Assembly (NCBI GenBank): GCA_015852425.1
Contig: JAAAIG010001112.1
Coordinates: 1 to 10,624, forward strand
Origin: Gryganskiella cystojenkinii
Lineage: Eukaryota > Mortierellomycota > Mortierellomycetes > Mortierellales > Mortierellaceae
Direction: 5' to 3'
DNA length: 10,624 nt
Of the stretch, positions 5,780-10,624 are shown one piece after another. The position numbers and the translations under genes are program-made. The notes beneath the pieces are model-generated. The model searched no databases and was not told the origin of the DNA. It saw only the letters and a program-made list of their open reading frames with translations. The first letter of the stretch is position 1, and the number at the start of each line of letters is the position of its first letter.

Positions 5780-8675
5780 TTACGGGCTATTTTCAGTCAG
5801 TACCCGCCCCTGGTCGTCGTCCGCTGTGCCCCATCTATTTTTTTGTTTTTTTTTGTTTTCGCGATTGGTTTGTTGGCGGTGCAAAAATGAGTGAGTGATT
5901 AGAAACCCTAGCTATCAGATTCGGAACACACGGACTGCGGTCCGCAAAAAAAAAGTACCCTGCACGAAATTGATCATTGACGTCTAGGGACCAGCGACGC
6001 TGTTGACGTCCTTTCTTGTTGTTCGCAAAACAAAACGAGTGTACTTACATCCGGATCGTGTAATCATCGCTCGCTGAGGCAAACATGGTGGGGTTCGTCG
6101 GGCTCCACGCAACGCAGGTGACGGCCTTTGTGTGCCCTTCTAGAGTCTGGATCAGCTTTCCGTTCTCCCGATGCCAGATGTACACCTTGTGGTCTTCGCT
6201 GCCGCTTACCACTAAGCGATCATCCCATCCGCCAAAGCAGGTGCGGACGACAAAGAGACCCTGCTTATATCCTGAGTACTTGCGCTCAATTCGACCCTCT
6301 TGCAGGTTCCACAAGTGAATATCTCGCATCAATGGAAGTTTTTCAGGCTATAACAAGGATTCACGATTTTGAAAAAAAAAAAGCAAAAGAAAACAACTTC
6401 GTCTGTCATTACATGTGGGGAATATGATATGCTTACACCCAAAGACGGATCATCGCTTACCTTAAGAGCAGTGGTGACCAAAAGGTGGTTTCCATCTCTG
6501 GATAAACCGATGGCCATGATACCATCCGCCTCTTCGACTTTGCTATAAGTTGTAGGTGAAGAAGGGAAGCGTGGTAAGATGCTGAGTCATAAGTGAAAGA
6601 TATCACCTTCCGTACTAAAGCAATCGACTAAGAACAACGTACCTGATTTCGCTCAAATCTACGAGATTGATTATGCGGATCATCGTGCCTCCCATCGCCA
6701 CTAAGGTCTGGCCGTCGTAAGAAATGGCCAAGTCTCTGACTGAAAACTGCCACTGTCGTATCATATCTCCCGAACAGGACTGTAAATGTAAAATATCGTT
6801 TCTGATTAGTGTATCGAAAAAAATACAATCAAGTTCGCTCATATGCAACAGCGGATTTGACTTGCCATCAAAAACAGACTCTTTTCGCTCCCAGAAACAA
6901 AACGTTCGCCGTCAGGAAGCCAGCTTAGACATGTCACAACTTCGTTGTGTCGCAAATACGTCGATTTCAACATTGCGCCCTATTCATAAGCCAATACGGC
7001 GAAGACATAGGTTAGTCAGTTGTCCTTGGCGTGTAAATCGTCGACAGAGTCATTTCCAAACACCAGCTATCATACCCGAACATCCCATAGCTTAACGGAT
7101 TTATCATATCCTCCTGTGAGCAACTGCGAGTCATCAGGAGACCAAGCGCAGCAAGAGACCTTGTTGGTGTGTCCTTGCAAAGTGTGTACAGGCTCAAACG
7201 TCTATCAAATATTAATGGATAAATAGCGATGTAAATTTAACGACCTTTGCAAGAAAGGGTTGCTGTTCGCTCTTATCGCTCCGAGAACGCACTCACCTCC
7301 ATATTCCAAATGATGACTCTACTGTCTGCCGAAGCCGAGGCAAGATAGCGACCGTCGTGTGAGAATGCAATGAACCAGACCTCGTCCGTGTGGTTGTCGA
7401 GGACCTTCTTTGTTACAGTTGGTATTCCCGACCTACAGAAATTTGAATATCAAAAGCACGCGAGAAAATGAGTCTCGGACAATGATATTCGTCATTTTGC
7501 CGGCCATAACGCACCGCTGTTGGTAACTTACTTGTCGCAAATGTGGTCGCTGTAAAGACTGTTGGCGGTGTTGCGGTTATCATGGTAGACACAGTTCTTT
7601 GCTTGAAGCTCTATGGCCTGATGCAACATTGTCTCAAGCCGGTTTTCTGGCACCATAACAGCCGGCGATATGAATTCTACAAGGAAACGCAATATTAGTT
7701 ATCCTATCTCCGGCCTTTTTTTTTTTTTTTTTGGAATGACGCCCGCGACTTACTCTGCAAAGAAGACAATAGCGTCTGTCGCGATGATCCACCAACGCCA
7801 TCCCACTGTGCCCGTACGCGCAAGTCCTCTGCACTTGAGCTCATCATATAGCTTATCGTGTAAAAATCGCAAATTAGCTACCCTGTAACAAAAACAATTC
7901 TTCAGTTCAAAGTATTCATAGCTATCAAGAAGCAGCGAATAGCTAACCTAGTCAACATATGTACTCGGTCAATGTCCTGGTTCAGAGGAGTCAGTTCGGA
8001 GCGGAGAACAACCAAGGCGTTCTTGATTTGACGAGCTTCCAAGAGTTCGAGGAACTTTTGCTGTCGGATCAAGAACTTGACGACCTGTAGGTCCAGAAAT
8101 GATGAAAAGTAACCAGAAACAAGGATGAGTAAACAAAGCAAGACGAGGTAGCACACGCAACAGTCCCTATGACTATGGGACCGAACTTACAGGTAATCCA
8201 TGGACCGGGTCAAGGTCAAGTTCTTCTGTCAGCTGTTCAACTTTGTCCCACTTTCCTTGAAGGACACATTCGCGAAACAGAGTCACAGAGGGACTCTCCA
8301 GTTGGTATCCTGACTCGGACTCTAGTTCTAGCGCTGATTTCCTGTCATGATAAAAACGGTAAGAGTAACAAAAAGACAATGTTAGATTAGTTGCGTAAAA
8401 AAAAGGTCCCGCCACCATCGCATCCTTGCTCCAACCATGTTTTGTGCGGAGCAAAAAGTGACTTACTTGTACCCGAGACTCTGAAGAGATTGCACCATCA
8501 GTCGCACAAGCTCGTGACGACTAAATCCCATTGGGGTCCAAGCACTCGGGTCCAGGCTATCCACTGTCATGGCCATAGAGGTATCTTCTTGACCGTTGTG
8601 GCCTTCGTCTTGGGTGATGATAGGATGAGTGCTGCCGTTCTGAGAGTGTGCACGACTTTCTGTCTCTGGTTTCAT
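5780..8675 (-). CDS. Gid7/WDR26-type LisH-CTLH-WD40 subunit of the GID/CTLH ubiquitin ligase (12 exons, 562 aa)
   Basis: Gid7/WDR26 is a scaffold subunit of the GID/CTLH E3 ligase, which in yeast degrades gluconeogenic enzymes. Exons: 8467-8675, 8191-8341, 7948-8084, 7754-7851, 7532-7676, 7297-7432, 7076-7201, 6866-6979, 6643-6779, 6461-6542, 6049-6347, 5780-5834; they sum to 1689 nt with all phases joining. Residues about 50-80 are LisH (FSRHELVRLMVQSLQSLGYK); 85-165 CTLH/CRA (GKWDKVEQL, FLELLEARQIKNALVVLR, LRSELTPLN); 168-240 the WDR26-specific SAEDLR, FISPAVMVPENRL and CVYHDN blocks; 250-547 about seven WD40 repeats, best in VIIWNME, VKLWDVR, SGSEDHKVYIWH and SASDDYTIRIWG. Exon 4 uses the acceptor at 7852-7853 because only it restores HMLTSYMMSSSAEDLR. 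The last exon gives the final WG and a tail ending TENSP; its acceptor follows an A-rich rather than pyrimidine tract. The intron at 6780-6865 starts GCAAGT. The ATG at 8675 is preferred; the open frame above it looks like leader. Confidence 0.93.
6780..6865 (-). other. GC-AG intron (intron 8 of the Gid7 gene)
   Basis: The donor reads ATG|GCAAGT and the acceptor TTTACAG. Exon 8 ends in frame with SEKSLFLM and exon 9 resumes with SCSGDMIRQWQF, keeping phase 0 and the WD40 pattern. No nearby GT donor keeps the frame. GCAAGT after a purine-rich exon end is the known consensus of the rare GC-AG class spliced by the major spliceosome. Confidence 0.8.
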
Positions 8676-9307
8676 TAATGAAAGCGGTGGATAAAAGAAT
8701 CGATGGTCGGACAGACAGGGCAGAGAATTGAAACAGGCGAGCAAGAAGCACACACTCACACAACGACAGAGAGTATCGACCGAGAACTTGTCGGAGGAAT
8801 GCGAAAACGTTAAAAGGCGACAAAAAAGAAAAACGAGGCTTCTTTCTATGCTTTCCAAAGGGATATAGAATGAAGCATAGGAAACATGAAAGGTTAGGCA
8901 AAGAAAACAAGAGAACACGCAAGTGTAATTGCTCCTCTGAAAGAGTTGTTTCATGCGGAGCAAATGTTTTTTTTTTTTTTTTTCTCTTTCTTTTTCCTGT
9001 CAGTCATACTTGAGGGGTGAATTGAAGCTGAAAGAAAAGAAGTTGCTTGTCTTCGATAAAGAAGAATGAGATAAGGGAGTAGCAAAGACTTGGTCGTAAG
9101 GAATGTGAATGGAAAAGAAAGCAACCTCGCCTTGCTCACGGTCTCGCGCCTTTTTTTCGACATGACTACATGCGCTTTCCTCAGCTGGTCACAGTCACAC
9201 AAGTCACGGGAGAGAACAACCTTTTTAAACGAAGGGCGAATGCACCCATTCTTTGATCACCTCAACCACAGACAAACACACACTCACACACACATCAGGA
9301 GCGAATA
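8676..9307. promoter_or_regulatory. Divergent promoter region between the Gid7 and MGR2 genes
   Basis: This 632-bp spacer must hold the start regions of both genes. It contains a T17 run (8967-8983) followed by a C/T-rich stretch, several TTCTCTTTC-like pyrimidine blocks and, just before the MGR2 start, a CA-rich leader (about 9271-9298). No clear TATA box is seen for either gene, which fits housekeeping expression. Open frames inside it (for example upstream of 8675 on the minus strand) are Ser/Phe/Leu-rich and look non-coding. Confidence 0.5.
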
Positions 9308-9754
9308 ATGGAGCCTTCAAAATACGAACGCGCAAAGGTTGGAGCTATGATGGGCGGTGCCGTCGGTCTCTGTATTGGACTCGTCTTTGGAGGCATATCT
9401 GCCATGCGGTAAACTAAATGTCAAAATTCTCAGGGGACGAAAATCTCTTCACTACTGTGACCGATTGCATGCGACTAACCTTGAAAATTCAATCAAAATA
9501 AAAAAAACTCTCCCCCCCTCCCTTACTGTAGTAACGGACCCGGCTCACGCGGATATGTCGACAATCTTGCACGTACAATGCTTTCCACGACAGCGACTTT
9601 TGCGTTCTTTATGTCCATCGGATCCGTTATCAGGAGCGAGGAGGCAAAGGCAGTCGACCATCAATCCATGCATCAGGCCTGGGGCTCTAATAAGCGTTTC
9701 AAAACCCCTCCCATCGTCATTCTTCAGCACCAAAGGCAACCTTCGTCGAAGTAA
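9308..9754 (+). CDS. MGR2: Mgr2/ROMO1 family subunit of the mitochondrial TIM23 translocase (2 exons, 107 aa)
   Basis: Mgr2 couples Tim21 to the TIM23 channel and acts as lateral gatekeeper for proteins sorted into the inner mitochondrial membrane; ROMO1 is the animal counterpart. Exons are 9308-9408 and 9532-9754. The 123-nt intron has a GTAAAC donor, a GACTAAC branch site (9473-9479), a C/T tract and TAG acceptor, and joins in phase (CG|T, Arg34). Residues 5-33 carry the family pattern YERAKVGAMMGGAVG with first membrane helix 11-32 and its glycine ladder (G12, G16, G17, G20, G24, G28, G29). Residues 36-45 are the loop NGPGSRGYVDNL, then the second helix about 48-67 with TATFAFFMSIGSVIRSEE, very close to the yeast Mgr2 block. 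The hydrophilic tail of about 40 residues resembles fungal Mgr2 rather than short animal ROMO1. Length fits the yeast protein (about 113 residues). Confidence 0.93.
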
Positions 9755-9782
9755 ACCAAGACCTATTTTCCATACTTGAACA

Positions 9783-9788
9783 AATAAA
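9783..9788 (+). terminator. Polyadenylation signal AATAAA of the MGR2 gene
   Basis: AATAAA lies 29 nt after the MGR2 stop codon at 9752-9754, a short but usual distance for a compact fungal 3' end. Confidence 0.7.
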
Positions 9789-9871
9789 AAATGTTTCTAT
9801 CTAACGGAATCCAATCCCATCCAGTATTAAATACAATGATGTTGGCATCTCTCTGGGTTCCCCTGCCTGTG

Positions 9872-9877
9872 TTTATT
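9872..9877 (-). terminator. Polyadenylation signal AATAAA of the USE1 gene
   Basis: The minus strand reads AATAAA 14-19 nt after the stop codon at 9891-9893. Together with the plus-strand signal at 9783-9788 it leaves the two convergent transcripts little or no overlap. Confidence 0.65.
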
Positions 9878-9890
9878 TCTAAGTGCTCCC

Positions 9891-10563
9891 TCAAAAGATG
9901 CGAATGACAAAAAACATAAAGACAAATGTGATGCTCACGCCAAAGACTATGCCCCAGATCATCCATTTTGTCTTTCGACTTTGCTTCGAGTACAACTCGA
10001 GCCTCGCTCGCTCTTTTCCCAATCTCGAAATGTTGCTATCGAGTGCTTGATCGGCATCATCAAGAAGCTATTGAGCGAAAGAGGGAGAGACGGAGGAGTT
10101 CCAAAAGTAAAAGATATTAGATAAAAGCAGATTCAACGCGTGTTTTTCAACGATTTTTACTTTAAAAATTCTTCACGTACTCCAGAGTTCTGTTCATCGA
10201 CAAGCGTTTGTTGCATAGCAAGGGCGTTATGCCGAAGTTGCTGGACAAGTCGCGATATCCCCTGCTCCATTTCCTCTCGTTGAGCACGATCATTTTGGAG
10301 CGCGGCCTCGACCTGTGTCTGATCATCGGGGACATTAGGCAGCTCTGAATCCCGATGGCTGGAGGACCAGGCTGTCCTGCTGAAAGGTTGACCTGCATTT
10401 TTTTGCACTCTATTTCTCGATCGTCATTTGGACGGGTGTCAGCGTATCGTCACCATTAACTTAATAGTAAAAGCCGTAAGCTTCAAATACAAACTTACAC
10501 TCGAGCACGAATACCCTGCATCGTATCATCTGCACTATTGTCTATCCGTGTGTGGTCTTGACT
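9891..10563 (-). CDS. USE1: Use1-type tail-anchored SNARE, C-terminal part (5' end outside window)
   Basis: Use1 is a Qc-type SNARE of the ER that works with Sec20 and the Dsl1/NRZ tether in fusion of Golgi-derived COPI vesicles. Visible exons are 10499-10563, 10181-10409 and 9891-10067; the join phases agree (2/1 and 0) and give 156 residues before TGA. After a polar linker, the SNARE region begins near ALQNDRAQREEMEQGISRLV and continues through RHNALAMQQTLVDEQNSG into LLDDADQALDSNISRLGKER. This resembles the Use1 pattern of a first helix, a break and a second helix ending in a conserved L-x-x-Y/H-x-x-x-S before the membrane. The last 24 residues (WMIWGIVFG...FFVIRIF) are one transmembrane helix with almost no lumenal tail, as expected for a tail anchor. 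The exon at 10499-10563 has no start codon in its first codons and opens after a TAG acceptor at 10564-10565, so earlier exons lie beyond 10624. Sec20/BNIP1 is a less likely alternative. Confidence 0.82.
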
Positions 10564-10583
10564 CTATCAAGGAAGAGCGGATT

Positions 10584-10584
<1 letters not shown>

Positions 10585-10624
<40 letters not shown>
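10585..10624. repeat. (GA)20 dinucleotide microsatellite running off the window edge
   Basis: An uninterrupted GA repeat of 40 bases reaches the last base of the window, so its full length is unknown. On the minus strand it is (TC)n and lies about 20 nt upstream of the acceptor TTGATAG of the USE1 exon at 10499-10563, where a polypyrimidine tract belongs. Confidence 0.95.

Noticed and set aside
6045..6048. TAA at 6045-6047 as the Gid7 stop codon
   Set aside because: It lies inside a perfect GTAAGT donor, and ending there loses the tryptophan that closes the seventh WD40 blade. A matching acceptor at 5835-5836 restores IWG and a clean stop.
8676..8963. 96-codon in-frame extension upstream of the Gid7 start
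   Set aside because: It is rich in Cys, Phe, Leu and Ser with no similarity to LisH-family N-termini and reaches into the T17 run; more likely 5' leader and promoter.
9357..9779. 140-codon plus-strand open frame across MGR2
   Set aside because: It reads through the MGR2 intron in a different frame from both exons. The spliced Mgr2 product is clearly the real one.
1..10624. tRNA, rRNA, CRISPR, prophage or complete transposon
   Set aside because: No tRNA cloverleaf or clear B box, no rRNA blocks, no regular short repeat-spacer array, and no transposase, integrase or reverse transcriptase motifs were seen on either strand.

Overview
The window looks like nuclear DNA of a filamentous fungus. 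Genes in the right half are split by many spliceosomal introns of 77 to 214 nt with GTAAGT-type donors, CTAAT/CTAAC-type branch sites and AATAAA-type polyadenylation signals, and the products are standard fungal housekeeping proteins. High intron density, intron length and a small secreted double-psi beta-barrel protein fit an early-diverging fungus such as Mortierellomycota or a relative. That placement is inference; no rRNA, tRNA or marker gene fixes it.

Left part (1 to about 4000) is gene-poor and repeat-rich. It holds a hairpin-forming inverted repeat (775-815), a C13T10 run in a pyrimidine-rich stretch, and three mutually unrelated sequences that are each present as a direct pair with a spacing of about 190-226 bp (1259-1683, 2609-2960, 3461-3748). 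Two weak hypothetical coding regions (1788-2267 and 3077-3379) lie between the pairs. Neither is recognised and both may be decayed.

Middle part (about 3970 to 5780) has one intronless minus-strand gene for a secreted RlpA-like double-psi beta-barrel protein (4078-4539), with AATAAA, a TATA box and a G-rich tract holding six AGGGG units upstream of the TATA box.

Right part (5780 to 10624) has three recognisable conserved genes. A 12-exon minus-strand gene (5780-8675) encodes a 562-residue LisH-CTLH-WD40 protein, the Gid7/WDR26 subunit of the GID/CTLH ubiquitin ligase; I rebuilt all exons, including one GC-AG intron. A two-exon plus-strand gene (9308-9754) encodes a 107-residue Mgr2/ROMO1 protein of the mitochondrial inner-membrane TIM23 translocase. 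A minus-strand gene running off the right edge (9891 onwards) encodes the C-terminal 156 residues of a Use1-type tail-anchored ER SNARE. Gid7 and MGR2 are divergent across a 632-bp spacer; MGR2 and USE1 converge with 136 bp between stop codons. I see no operon-like or shared-pathway logic: the three genes serve protein turnover, mitochondrial import and Golgi-to-ER traffic. No virus, CRISPR, complete transposon or obviously new system was found. The paired duplications are the least explained signal.
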